NCBI GenBank assembly: GCA_023055355.1
Contig: JALJCS010000022.1
Location: forward strand, 13,950,501 to 14,014,500
Length of the DNA: 64,000 bases
Reading direction: 5' to 3'
From: Agelaius tricolor
Lineage: Eukaryota > Chordata > Aves > Passeriformes > Icteridae
Shown here in pieces: positions 12,216-51,119 of the stretch; the first letter of the stretch is position 1; each line of letters begins with the position of its first letter. The notes under the pieces are model-generated. The model did not search any database. It saw nothing but the letters and a program-made list of their open reading frames with translations, and had not been told where the DNA came from. The position numbers and the translations under genes are program-made.

Positions 12216-12485
12216 TGATTGCACACTCAGCCCAGGGAATGCAGCACCTCCAGCTGACCCTTCCACCTGAGCAAAGCCATGATTGCACACTCAGCTTGTG
12301 ATTGCACACTCAGCTTGTGATTGCACACTCAGACCAAGGAAAAGCCATGATTACACTCTCAGCCTGTGGTTGCACACCCATCCCATGGTTGCACGCCCAT
12401 CCCATGGTTGCACACCCATCCCATGGTTGCACGCCCATCCCATGGTTGCACATCCACCCCATGATTACACACCCATCCCGGGGAT
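12216..12485. repeat. 19-bp minisatellite with a related 5' portion, about 13 copies
   Basis: GATTGCACACTCAGCTTGT units change into CCCATCCCATGGTTGCACA units. Both share TTGCACA. It ends about 70 bp before the acceptor of JAKMIP3 coding exon 1. Confidence 0.9.
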
Positions 12486-12557
12486 GCAGCCCCCAGCTGT
12501 TCCTGGGGCGTGCTGGTGGCTGTGTCCCTGGCAGGTGACAGCTGTCCCTCCCTGCAG

Positions 12558-39469
<26,912 letters not shown>

Positions 39470-39489
<20 letters not shown>

Positions 39490-39511
39490 TCCTTCAGGCC
39501 ACATGCACAAG
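39470..39511 (+). CDS. JAKMIP3: JAKMIP3 alternative form of exon 21, shifted frame, 14 codons
   Basis: If splicing uses the internal AG at 39468-39469, the exon is 42 nt in phase 0 and reads LSFFGHSPSGHMHK, with no stop before the GTAAGC donor. Bases 39470-39489 are then read in a different frame from the hydrophobic tail. The tract TTTTTATTTTTGTTTTTATT upstream, which codes for the tail in the other isoform, would be its polypyrimidine tract. Use of this acceptor is inferred from sequence only. Confidence 0.5.
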
Positions 39512-41067
39512 GTAAGCCCTCGGGTCTGCTCTGCTCTCTCCTCTTCTCCTCCTAGAGCATCTCTATTTTCCCATAGAGAAAAGAGCCTTCCTTTTGCTGT
39601 GTCAGCAGGATTGCAGGGTCTCTTGGGCATGCCAGAGAACCCAAAAATGGAAATCTCCAAATCCTTTAAAAAAACGTGAAGCCTGGACAAGCAGGCAAAA
39701 ACTTGTCAAACAGAATTTCCTTCTTTAAAGGGAAGGAAAAGGAAAAAATTAGGCAGGTTTAAAAACAAAGAAACTTCTGTCAAGCCAGGGCAAACCCCCA
39801 GTCTGGGGTGACTCCTCTGAGTGCATCAGAGGCCGCTCCAGCTGATCTGTGCTGGAGGTCCATGGAAACCTCGGCCCCTCTCCTGTGCTGCCTCCAGGAG
39901 AGCAGCCAGGTGGGTTTGGAGCAACATAGCATTTATTGGGGTGTGTCCCTCCAGGCATTGTGCCATAGGGCCCCAGGGACCCCCTGAATCCCCTTTTTCC
40001 CATGTAAATGGGGGATAAATTGCCCAATTTCTGTGTGCTGCCAGAAATGCCCACAGCACAGGTGGCATGGAGGGAAACACTCCCCACTAACAACAGAAAT
40101 GGAATGGATCACAAATCCTTTCTCATCAGTTTTGCAGTTCAGCAGATAATTGTAGACAGGACCTCACAGAAGTTCTGTGAATGTTATTTTTGCCCAGGTG
40201 GGCTTTCCTCTGATTGCTATTTTCCTCTCCCGTTTCAGCCCCCTGAGGCCGCTGCAGCTGCTCCTGCTGTTCCTGCCCGAGGGACAGCCCTGCTTCCCGA
40301 GACCCACACAGAGACTTTGCCCCTTCCAGCCCCGCATCTGTCTCGTTCTTTGCTGCTGGCCACGGCAGCTGCAGCCTGTGGGACTTGCAGTGGGGCTGAG
40401 CTGGGCTGTGGGGGAGTCCCTGCACCCCCAAAACCCCCGAGGAGCCTTTGGAGAGGACAGAGCTGAGCCCACCAAGGAAGCCAGGAACCCCAAGAACTCT
40501 GCTGCTGCCTGTCCTGCAGCCCAGGCTGCTCTGCTGGGCAGGCTCTGACAGCAGCACCTTCACTGATTCAGATACACTGAATTTATCCCCGTTCCCTGCT
40601 AAGCAGGTGGCAAATTGCTTCTGTGCAGAAGTGCCCCTGTCCTGTCTGTGTGCCACACGCTCGTGTTTGTTCCACAGTTCTTCAAAAATCTGTCTTGGAA
40701 GGAGGCTTTAGGAAGCGTTCCAGAGGAGTAGCTCATGAAAAGATGGATGTGAGTGAAAATGAAGTGGTTTGTTCCAAGGAATTTCTCCGTTGCACAGGGT
40801 ACGTCCCATGCTTTGTTGGATATCCCATGAGCCCAGTTTTAGGAAAAAACATAAAGCTACGTGCAGGAAAACAAGCTGTAATTTTTTTTTTTTTTTGAGT
40901 TGTCAGTAAACCATGATGAGAAAAAGTATGCAATAATTTATAATTGGCTGTCCCTGAACAGTGACAAAAGGCTTAATGCTGTTCCAGCAAAAAGTTCAGC
41001 CTGGAAAAGAGTGAAATAACCAGATTATCCCTGATCCATGTGCACTGGGCTGGGAGAGGAAACAGAA
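39512..41067 (+). other. JAKMIP3: Last JAKMIP3 intron, first part
   Basis: No supported exon. A phase-0 frame after a TTTCAG at 40238 (PPEAAAAAPAV...) is possible but lacks homology. T15 tract at about 40882. Confidence 0.45.
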
Positions 41068-41165
41068 GGTGTCCTCACCTGGAAGGTGTCCTCAACTGGA
41101 AGGTGTCCTCAACTGGAAAATGTCCTCACCTGGAAGATGCTGTCACCTGGAAGGTGTCCTCACCT
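41068..41165. repeat. 17-bp minisatellite, about 6 copies
   Basis: CACCTGGAAGGTGTCCT/CAACTGGAAGGTGTCCT units. Confidence 0.85.
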
Positions 41166-41340
41166 CAGGGAAAGGGAGCACAAGTCCCACAGAGCCCGAG
41201 CCCAGAGGGCTGGCACAGGAACCAGGAAGGAAAAAGAATCCTCTAGAAAAACAGGAGAAGAGAGGAAAACCCTGAAGAAATTCCAGAGTGTGATTGACCA
41301 TGTTGGATCCACAGCCAAGCACAGAAATGCAGGGCTGTGG

Positions 41341-41640
41341 GGCAAGGCCAGGGATGAGGAACAAAGCCAGGACCAAGGCCAGGGATGAAGAACAAAGCCA
41401 GAGATGAAGGTCAAGGCCAGGGATGAGGAACAAAGCCAGGACCAAGGCCAGGGATGAAGAACAAAGCCAGGGATGAAGGTCAAAGCCAGGACCAAGGCCG
41501 GGGATCAGGACCAAGGCCAGGGATGAAGGTCAAAGCCAGGACCAAGGGCAGGGATGAAGGTCAAAGCCAGGGATGAGGACCAAAGCCAGGACCAAGGCGA
41601 GGGATCAAGGTCAAAGCCAGGACCAAGGGCAGGAGCGAGG
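41341..41640. repeat. Compound 15-32 bp minisatellite
   Basis: CAAGGCCAGGGATGAAGAAC and AAAGCCAGGACCAAGGCCAG modules shuffled over 300 bp. Confidence 0.9.
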
Positions 41641-44119
41641 TGCTGCAGCAGCCAGGGTCCCACGGTGCCCATTCCCTGGGAGCACGGGCAGGAAGGGATC
41701 AGAGCTCTGGACAGGTAAGATGGGCTGACCAGCCGGAAACCCCTTCATCCTGGGGCTCTGTGGAACTCCCTCCCCTGCTGGTCTCTCTCACTTGGGTTTA
41801 TAATTACAGATGTTATTTATCTGTTGTTATTATTATTCTCTTAAGGTGATAACAGAGGAAATACTGAATTTGATATTGAAATTACCAGAGTCTTTATGTA
41901 AACATTATTTAATTACTGCTAATAATTTAGGTGTTAAATTTCAGTGTGATATAATAACAAATTCTGGGTTTATGTTTTACATCAGTGGTAACTCCTAACA
42001 CAAAATTATTGGAAGGTAATTAAATGCACTGTCAGATTTGTATGGACAGCAAGCAGTCATGCTGCTTTTAAAAAGGCATGTTTTAAATGCAGGAAATGAA
42101 AATACTTTTCATTTTGCATATTTGACAAATAGTAATTGGAAAAGTACTTTAATTCACACTTTCCCTCATTTTTTTCCAAATCTGTGCTGATAAGGAGTTA
42201 CTTGGCAGATAAACATGATGGGGAGAGCAGCAGAGAAAGCTGCAGTTGCACAGGATTTATAGAAGTGTTATTTATGTGCCAAATTAATGTACTAATAAGG
42301 CATTGAATTGTAACTCCACTACGAGGTGAAGCTCTCCTGGGTCAGAGGGCAGTGCCCAGGTAGGGGTGGTGGGCACCAGGGGTGCCCCTCAGCAGAGACC
42401 CCATCCATGGGCACCCAGTGCAGGGTGCTGCAGCCAGGAAAATGGGAGCTGTGTGTCCTGGAGGAGAGGATGCTGCTTCACAGGCCATTTGACTGTCCCA
42501 GGCTGGTTTAGGATGGTGTTTCAGTTATTTTTTAGTGTCTCTTGAACTTTGGAGGCTGGGGGCTCACAGGGCTGGGTAGCACTTGCCCGTGTCCAAATAA
42601 ATAAGCTGTCACTTACCTAAGAGAAATTTTTATTAGATATTTACTCTTACATTTTTAGAAGAGGCTTGAGCACCCATATTTTTTGCCCTGATTATCTTAA
42701 TTTAATTAAAACCCCCAGCATTTATTATAGCTCCATTTGATATTTGTGCATTCAAAGGAAGCAACGTGTGGAATGTGCTGGAACAAATAACATGAAATTA
42801 TTGTTTTCAGTTTTCCAGTGATAGAAGGATGGGGAAAGCCCCACGGCAGAGGGCTGGAGCTACATGGTTTCTGCAGTGCCTGCCTACCCAAGCCAGTCTG
42901 TTTTCCTGTTTCTAAGAGCAGCTTGCTGTGTTTAACTGGTCTGTGGAGCTGAACGTGCCCAGGGCTCATGGGGAGACGCCAGCCATGGTCACCAGCAGCA
43001 AGCCAGCTTTAGGTTCATGGTGGATCCACCCATTTTCAGATCCTCCTCTAACCCTTCTTTTTCTTACAACAATATAAATTCTCTTTAGAAATGGCCCTTA
43101 ATATTTTTAATTAAGAATACATAGCATATTTCCTACTGGAGGCAGCAATTAGAAATACCAGTTGCAGGAGTTCAGAGCTTGATGGTTTTATTTAACCACG
43201 GATGGGGAGGTTTCCCCAGGGGGAGCCTCCTTCACCCCCAGAGCAGGATCTGTGCCTGTGAGCCTCTCAGTCCTGTGGATAATTCCTTTTCTTTAAATGA
43301 CTCTGCACACGGATCAGTTGAACAGTAGCAAGTCGTTCTGTGTTCCTGGTGTACCCCGCTCTCAGTGGGGTTTTGGGGTTTTTCCTCCCTTTCAGAAGGG
43401 ATCCCCGGGGGAAGTGAGGAGCTGCTGGAGCTGTGTGAGTGCCCAGGCCCTCTGCAATGGCTTCCCTCAGGGGCACTAATGAGCTCCAGCCTCAGAATGC
43501 TAATTGGCCACTCTGCCGTGCAGGGTGAGCCCAGACATCCTCGTTTGAAGTGAAGTGTGGGGAAATTCAGGCCGTCAAGGAGACTCCCATTGAGCAAAGG
43601 CATTGACTCAAAAGCTTTCATTCCGCTGGCTCTGCTGCAGACCTTGGGGGTTTCTGTCTCTCTGGGAGAGCAGGATTGGCCCAGCCAAGGAGGAGATTTC
43701 CAGTGGGTTGATGGCTGTCAGTTTGTGTAAGAGCACGCAGCGCGTTTCTGCTCCGCCGTCTCGGGCTGCGGCAGCCTGAAGTGCACAGAAGTGACAATGT
43801 CAGCCTGCATTTGTGGCTGAGGCGGGGATGGAGGCCCTGGGGCGGGAGCTGGGGCTGAGGGGGGCTCCAGCCAGGCCTGGCCGAGGCTGGGAGCTCCTCG
43901 GCCCCATCCCAGACATCTCTGCTGGGCACAGGCTGCTCCCCCACGGCTCTGCCAAACCCCTCGGGAAAACACCTCCCCACAGGCCAGCTGGGAGTCTCCT
44001 GCTGAGCAAAACACCTGCGTTATTACACAGGAACTTGTGGTTGTGCTTCCTGGGCACGTTCCGGGGACAGGATGTGGGACCAGCCTTTCATTTGTCCTCT
44101 CTACAACCGAAACCTCCCA
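41641..44119 (+). other. JAKMIP3: Last JAKMIP3 intron, AT-rich middle
   Basis: 41800-43160 is strongly AT-rich and largely repeat-free (TTATTTATCTGTTGTTATTA, TTAATTTAATTAAAACC). It could hold conserved regulatory DNA. No exon recognised. Confidence 0.5.
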
Positions 44120-44265
44120 CTCCTGTGCTGCTGCAGGGGAATCACACCCAGCACAGAGTCCCAGAATGGGTTGGGCTGGGGGGCACTTGCAAGGTCATCC
44201 CTGCCATGGGCAGGCTGGGAACCTCCCAGTACCCCAGGCTGCTCCAAGCCCCATCGAGCCTTCCC
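44120..44265 (-). mobile_element. CR1 LINE 3' fragment
   Basis: AGAGTCCCAGAATGGGTTGG, GGTCATCCCTGCCATGGGCA and CAGGCTGCTCCAAGCCCC as in a reversed CR1 end. Confidence 0.75.
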
Positions 44266-45367
44266 TTGAGTCATTTATGGGGGTGTTCCTCTTGCTGTGG
44301 GAAGTAAAGAGCTTTTTTGGAATGTGAATTTGTGCAGCAGCAGCAGTTTGGTGTCCCGTGTGCTTCCCCCTCAAAACCCCAGCACCTTCCATCCTCAGCT
44401 TGCTCTCAGAATGAAAACTCTGCCTGACTCTGTACAGACTGGCAGGGCAAAAGCCTGCTCCACCAAGCTGGTTTTAAAGCTAATCATTCATTTCACCTTT
44501 CACTCCCCAAAGCACTCCTGGGCAGAGCAGCTTCACTTCTCATCACAGCTGAAGGGTTCTCCCCCTTACTTTGGGTCTTGCTGAGCTCTTGCAAATAACA
44601 AGGACAAATCTTTTTGTAGTTTACCAAACTCAGCGTTAGCCTGGAGAATTATTCAGCTGGAAAATCTATCATAAAGTTAGCTTTCTTAAAAGAATGCGTA
44701 CTGTTTGTAAATTGTGTTTGTGTAAATAGCCCTGCCGTGGAGGGGTTGGGTGCCCAGGGATGTGTCTGCACCTGCAGGGCAGCAGAAATCCCAGAGAGGA
44801 GGACGTGTCCAAGTCACTGAGGCTGAACTGGCCTCATGCAGATGGGCAGAGGCAGCCAGGAGCTGCTGCTCTGTCGATGCTTTTCTGAGGAGAATTGCCC
44901 GGGGGGCACTTTGCTCCTCGCTATAAACAAGGATGCTGCAAACGCCCCCGGGACACGGCAGATCGGTGAGTGCAGGGTCGGGATTGTCACGGCTGTCACA
45001 GAGGGGCCGGCAGCGCTGAGAGCGCCTGGAAGGGACTGTGAAATGCTCACATCGTCACTTAGAGCCACATTTGTCCCTTTGTTCAACACCAGGAGGACTC
45101 TGAGGGCTGTGAATTGATGGGGAGCCGGGCGCTGAGGGCTCCCTGCAGCTGGGCTCCCCAAGGTGGGGAGGAGGTCAGGCACGAGCAGGGTGTGCAGCAG
45201 CAGGGAGCGGCTCTGTCACACAGAGCCCCGAGTTCCTGCGGCTGCCATCGGGGCTGCCATCCCCACAGTGTCCCCCAGTGTCCCCCGGTGCCTTTCCCGA
45301 GCAGCTGCAGGGGAGGCTGAGGTGTCAGCCTGCATTTCCTGCCTCAGCTCCACCTGCTCAGCCTGAC
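44266..45367 (+). other. JAKMIP3: Last JAKMIP3 intron, unique part
   Basis: Nothing recognised; moderately CpG-containing at 44930-45310. Confidence 0.5.
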
Positions 45368-45780
45368 CGGGCACCGTGCTGCTCAGCTGTGCCTGAGCTG
45401 TACCTGCTGAACTGTGCCTGAGCTGTACCTGCTGAGCTGTCCCTGAACTGTACCTGCTGAACTGTCCCTGAGCTGCCCCTGAGCTGTCCCTGAATTGATC
45501 CCACTGAACTGTCCCTGAGCTGTCCCTGAGCTGATCCCACTGAACTGTCCCTGAACTGTGCCTGAGCTGTCCCTGCTAAGCTGTACCTGAGCTGTACCTG
45601 AGCTGATCCCACTGAGCTGTCCCTGACCTGATCCCACTGAACTCTCCCTGTGTTGTCCCTGAACTGTCCCTGAACTGTCCCTGAGCCGTCCCTGCTGAAC
45701 TGTCCCTGAGCTGTCCCTGCTGAACTGTCCCTGAACTGTCCCTGAGCTGATCCCACTGAGCTGTCCCTACTGAACTGAAA
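45368..45780. repeat. 10-25 bp minisatellite (CTGTCCCTGA)n
   Basis: Imperfect CTGTCCCTGAGCTGTCCCTG, CTGAACTGTACCTG and GATCCCACTGA modules over 410 bp. Confidence 0.92.
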
Positions 45781-46084
45781 ATCCAATGTAGAAAGAAAAT
45801 GCTGTGGGTTTCTATGCACATATTTATATCTATATATGTGTGTGTGTGTAAAATGAGTAGTACCAAGATTTTATCGCAGGTAAATAATTTGTAATGGAAG
45901 GAAACAGCTTTTTAAACCCCTGCTATTATGCCTGGAGGGAGCAGCCCTGTTTTCTGCTCTAGCAGAAGCAGTTTGCAGTGTGTCTGTGTCAGAATCCCCC
46001 CATGTCCATGGGGGCAGGATGGGCAGAGCCTGACTGTGGGGCCAGAGCCGCTGGGTTCCCCCTCCAGCACAGGAGGTGATGGCA

Positions 46085-46612
46085 GGGCCAGAGCTCAGCC
46101 CTGCAGTCCTGTCTGGGGTGGCTCATGGCATGGGCTGTGCAGGAAGGGAACAGAATGGCTGAAATCAGCTGTGCTGGCTGCTCCTGCAGTCCTGGTTTGA
46201 GTGGCTCATGGCATGGGCTGTGCAGGAAGGGAACAGAATGGCTGAAATCAGCTGTGCTGGCTGCTCCTGCAGTCCTGGTTTGAGTGGCTCATGGCATGGG
46301 CTGTGCAGGAAGGGAACAGGAATGGCTGGAATCACCTGTGCTGGCTGCTCCTGCAGTCCTGTCTGGGGTGGCTCATGGCATGGGCTGTGCAGGAAGGGAA
46401 CAGGAATGGCTGGAATCAGCTGTGCTGGCTGCTCCTGCAGTCCTGGTTTGAGTGGCTCATGGCAGGGGCTGCAGGAAGGGAACAGGAATGGCTGGAATCA
46501 CCTGTGCTGGCTGCTCCTGCAGTCCTGGTTTGAGTGGCTCATGGCAGGGGCTGCAGGAAGGGAACAGGAATGGCTGGAATCACCTGTGCTGGCTGCTCCT
46601 GCAGCCCCAGCC
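46085..46612. repeat. 82-84 bp minisatellite, about 6 copies
   Basis: GTGGCTCATGGCATGGGCTG, TGCAGGAAGGGAACAGGAAT, GGCTGGAATCACCTGTGCTG and GCTGCTCCTGCAGTCCTGG recur with starts near 46121, 46204, 46287, 46371, 46455 and 46537. Confidence 0.95.
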
Positions 46613-48384
46613 TGGCCAAGCGGGGCTGGCACTGATGGGCACCGTGATGCCCAGCATCCCCAGCCCAGCTGCAGCCTCCCCCCGGGCTCCTGGAGCTGCT
46701 GGAAAGCTTCAGGGGGCCCGGGAAGAGCGTTTCAGATTCCAGTCTGTGAATATTGATGAGGTGAAATGCTTTTATGCTCGTGGGTAGTTCTCTGCTCAGT
46801 GTAGACTCACAGCATTTGTCAGCAGAAATGGATACGGTCAGGAACACTCCTTCCTTGGTAAATTGGACTGGAAAACCCCAGAATCTTCCAAGTCAATATA
46901 GATAGACAGGAGCAAAATACACCATGGGCATGTTCACTGGGATGTCCTGTGAAAGAGTGTTCTTAATTATTAAACTGAAAATGAGGAATTAAGTAAGAAA
47001 TTAGGTGGACAGTGAGGGGCTGCTGATAGCTGAGATTCTCAGGGCTAGAGGCCCATCCTCCAGCCACAAAAACCATGGGACTGTGGCCTGAAATGCAATC
47101 AAGAATCTGAATTTTTGCAGACACTCCAGTGAATTGCCCAAGTGTGTTTACCCTGTCACCCTGCTCATAAAGGCAAGTGATAGCATCTTGAAAAAGAAGG
47201 TGCACGTTGTCAAAGCTGGGGTGCAGCTGAGATTTGTGTGAGTCCATTTGTGTAATCCATTTGCTGTTATTACCCTGGTCTTTGGCTGCTTCACTGCAGC
47301 CAGCAGTTTCCTCTCTCTCACCAGGAAAAAGGAGAAAAGAAAAAAGAGCTTCCTCTTCCTCCCAGGGACCTGTCCCGTCCTCCTCCCTGACATCAAATGT
47401 TCTCCTTTCTGTGGAACCTATTGGAACTAAATGGCCACCATTTTTACATGGTTAAATCACTCCCCGCTGTATTTTATTCTGCTCGTGATTTCTCATGTTC
47501 CTGTTCTCTGGGAACCCCTCTCTGCCCTGCAGTACATCCCCGTGGGTTATTTGCATTTGTATTCATGTGCACAGGAGGGGTTGAATGTGCCATAAATGTC
47601 CAGTGGGAGAGGAAGGGCAAAAGGCAAGGAAGCCAAGTCTAGCCCATTGTTCTTTACATGGACAAGAATTTCCACCTGTTTGTTCTCATCGTGGGGCCTG
47701 AGTGGGAAGATGAGAGATTCTGCATTCCCAGCTCCTGGGGGTTTGTGGGGTCCCAGGTGAGGATGGGGTCCAGCCCCCAAGGCCACGGGGTTGGTGCAGG
47801 GGCTCTGATCCCCTCCTTCCCATCGCATGGCTCCCAGAGGGATCCATGATTTGCTGTCCCACTGACACCTTGCAGGCAGCAGTGGGGTCCCAGGGTGTGT
47901 CCCAGGCTGGATTCAGCTTTAGCAGTGATGAAGAACCTCAGGCTCATCCAGGCAGGCTCTCCTTTGGGAGAGAGGAGTGAGCTGCCTTAGAGCCACCTCC
48001 AGCATCACTTCACCTGCTTGGTAACTCTGCTTAGGGGCTCAGTGAGGCAGTGCCTAGGCCAGTCCAAGTGCTGCCTGTGGTTCTGGTGCCTTTTCCTTAC
48101 CCCCAAACACGTCCCAGCTTTTCCCAGCAGCCCAGGATGCTGTCAGTGCCTCCCTCAGCCATATGGTCCTGTGTGATATATATAAATAAGCATATGTACA
48201 TATAAATAAGCATGTAAATATATATCCATAGATGAAGATGAATGTGTAAATATATATCTCCTTCCACTGCAGCCTTGGTAAGAGGCTGTTCTGATGAAGG
48301 TGAGCATTCTTCTTCAGGATCTGTCGTGACAGGACAAGGAGTAATGGGGTCAAACTAAATCAGGGGAAATTTAGCTTAGATATG
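46613..48384 (+). other. JAKMIP3: Last JAKMIP3 intron, later part
   Basis: Unique DNA with an AT-rich microsatellite-like tract at 48175-48262. No exon recognised. Confidence 0.5.
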
Positions 48385-48590
48385 TGGAAGATGGGCAGGC
48401 CCTGGCACAGGGTGCCTAGAGCAGCTGGGGCTGCCCCTGCATCCCTGGCAGTGCCCAAGGCCAGGCTGGACACTGGGGCTGGGAGCCCCTGGGACAGTGG
48501 GAGGTGTCCCTGCCATGGCAGGGGTGGGAATGGGGGGGAGATGCTCCCTTCCCACCCAAACCATTCTGGGGTTTTGTGACATCAAATTTA
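48385..48590 (+). mobile_element. CR1 LINE 3' fragment
   Basis: GGGCAGGCCCTGGCACAGGG, AAGGCCAGGCTGGACACTGG, CATGGCAGGGGTGGGAATGG and CCACCCAAACCATTCTGGGG in CR1 sense order. Confidence 0.85.
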
Positions 48591-48749
48591 ATCCGTGATC
48601 TTTGAGGAGCTGCCTCCCTGCATTGTTCTCTTCGGCAAAGCTGCTGTTTTCCACAAGCCACGAGTGCTCAGAAGCACAAACACCGACGCTCCACCCGTTA
48701 CCATTTTTCAAATGCTGCTGGCCCAGTTTTACAGCTCTGGAACCATTCC

Positions 48750-48970
48750 GTGTGTTCGGCGGGAGGCGGGGGGTGAGGGACGGGTGACGGTGCCGTGTGC
48801 GAGGCCCGCGGGAGCCGCAGGAGCCCCGGGGGCAGCGGGGCCGGCACCGGCGGGGGCAGCGGGGCCGGGACCGGGACCGGCGGGGGCAGCCCCGCGCTCT
48901 GCCCAGCGCTCCGGCTCCGTGACGGCCCCGACAGGCGGGGAGCAGAGCAAAGGGCGTCTGGAAAACCCCC
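48750..48970. promoter_or_regulatory. Small intragenic CpG-rich block
   Basis: Dense CG dinucleotides with GGGGCCGGGACCGGGACCGG repeats inside the last JAKMIP3 intron, isolated from the DPYSL4 island. It could be an alternative promoter or simply a GC-rich minisatellite. Confidence 0.45.
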
Positions 48971-49249
48971 TCAGCCGCCCTCGCTTCCTCTTCTGTCGTT
49001 TACTTTTCAGGAATTGCTTCTGGAGTCCTTGGGGTGCTGTTGTCAGCTGTGAGCAGCATCCCCTGCCCCAAGGCTCGGGGGGGACAGAGGAGCCTGCAGG
49101 ACCTGCTCTGGTGCAGGGTGTCCCTGCCACGGCACGGGCTGGAACAAACGAGCCCAGGGATTGTCTGCCCTGGCGGCCAGGCGGGCTGGGAAGGGTTAAC
49201 CCTTCCCTGCGCCAGGGAGGGGATTCAGCTGCTGCTGGGGCCCGGGGAG

Positions 49250-49712
49250 AAGAGACAGGGAACAGGGGATGGAGAAGGGTCAGGGAACAGGGGATGGAGA
49301 AGGGACAGGGAACAGGGGATGGAGAAGAGATGTGGAACAGGGGATGGAGAAGAGACAGGGAACAGGGGATGGAGAAGGGTCAGGGAACAGGGGATGGAGA
49401 AGGGACAGGGAACAGGGGATGGAGAAGAGATGTGGAACAGGGGATGGAGAAGAGACAGGGAACAGGGGATGGAGAAGGGTCAGGGAACAGGGGATGGAGA
49501 AGGGTCAGGGAACAGGGGATGGAGAAGGGTCAGGGAACAGGGGATGGAGAAGAGATGTGGAACAGGGGATGGAGAAGGGTCAGGGAACAAGGGATGGAGA
49601 AGGGTCAGGGAACAAGGGATGGAGAAGAGATGTGGAACAGGGGATGGAGAAGGGTCAGGGAACAAGGGATGGAGAAGAGACAGGGAACAGGGGGTGGAGA
49701 AGGAACAGGGAA
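49250..49712. repeat. 25-bp minisatellite, about 18 copies
   Basis: GGGAACAGGGGATGGAGAAG followed by GGTCA, GGACA, AGACA or AGATGT. Since 25 is not a multiple of three and the unit lacks stops, all three + frames stay open. Confidence 0.95.
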
Positions 49713-50924
49713 TGGGGATTCTCTCCTCTCTGGCCACTGGCAGGGCTGTTCTCTTCCCACGTGCGCTCCTTCCCCAGACATTCCCCGCCCGGCTGGTGCT
49801 GCTCTCCTGGCTGGGTGGGACATGGGAGCAGGGACACGGGGCCAAGGAGGGGGCACAGGAGGCTCAGGGCAGCTGCAGCAGCCCCCTCCCACCTACGGGC
49901 ACCACGTCCGTCCTTCCTTCCTTCGTGCCGCCTCTCCTCCCCTGGGGAGCTGGAATTTGGCTCCGTGGTTATTAACTCGTCCTCTCAGAGTTTGTCAGAT
50001 CAGGCAAATTTTAAATTCATCATTCATCACGATCATCACCATATTCTGAGTGTTACCCAAAGCTGTTAGGAGAGGATTGCTTGAGGAAAATGAATTATTT
50101 GATGTGTGGCACAGCCTGGAGAAAAGTGCATTTAGCATTTAATAAATTATCTCTTGTTTTTCAGGGAAAAAGAACAGTAACTGGCTAAGTCTGCTCCAAC
50201 TTAGACTTAACTGAGAGCTGCTTAACACAACCCAGCACAACCTATGGAATGGAAATGTTGTAGATTCTGGGATTAAAAATCCCACGTGGAGGAGAGGACC
50301 ACAGCAGTAGTTAAACCTTGTATTTATTTTATTCTGTAGGTACCTGCGCTGCTGGAGTTTATAAAGCTATGGAGAAAACCCCTGGATACTGAAATTCTTC
50401 AACCTCTTCCTGCACTTGTACATCAGCCGTGTTTTAACCCAGCACTGGGAGCTCAGCTGCAGAAACAGAAGAAAGGGATTTGGTCAGAGAAGTGTGCTAT
50501 TTGGACCAGAGGGATGCAATGTTTTAAGGCCAAGGTTGTGGATTTTGCTATCAGCATACAATTCTATCATGGAATTGATTTAACAAGCTCCAAATCTACC
50601 AGATACCAATACCAGTGCTGGCATTCTGGGATGAGCTGCATTTTTGCTTCTGCATTTCACGCCTAAAACGAGTTCATTTTGAGTTCTACTGAAATACTTC
50701 ATGTCTTAAAATACTGTATTCGCTGCAGGAAGCCCTGCAGGTGGTGGTTGAGGTGGCAAAGGGCACCTTAGGAAGTGGTTTGAGTCCATCTCATGGCTCT
50801 TCATTCGGGATGTGCTCTTGTGCCCGGTGTGTCCGTGTGTCTCAAATACCGGTTCTGTTTTCCCGTTAACTTCCTTGATCCTGGGGGTTTAAGTACAAAA
50901 CCAATTGTACAGGACAGGTCTGTG

Positions 50925-50932
50925 TGTAAATA
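50925..50932 (+). promoter_or_regulatory. Pumilio-type 3'UTR motif TGTAAATA
   Basis: TGTAAATA matches the Pumilio recognition element UGUANAUA and lies in the predicted JAKMIP3 3'UTR, in an AT-rich stretch. A single eight-base match can occur by chance; it is listed because of its position. Confidence 0.35.
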
Positions 50933-51119
50933 AGGAATCGTGCTTATCTATATGTCACTATAAATATGTATGAAGTTTTGTACATAGGAAAGAGAAAACG
51001 GCTCAAAGAATGTTTTCAGAACTGTGTCCTCCGTTTAAATGCACAGACAGGAGATTGCCATCCGTGTGCTCCCTCACTCTCCGGGAGGGGATCCCGCTGC
51101 TTCCGCTCGCTGCCCGCGG

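Noticed and set aside
11253..12226. Minus-strand frames of 200-300 codons
   Set aside because: They follow the 25-bp array and the adjoining CR1 fragment; no homology.
40239..40466. Phase-0 alternative JAKMIP3 exon after TTTCAG at 40238
   Set aside because: Alanine/proline-rich reading without conservation evidence; no reason to prefer it over intron.
48595..50049. 484-codon forward frame
   Set aside because: Produced by the CpG block and the 25-bp array; no family resemblance and other frames are equally open.
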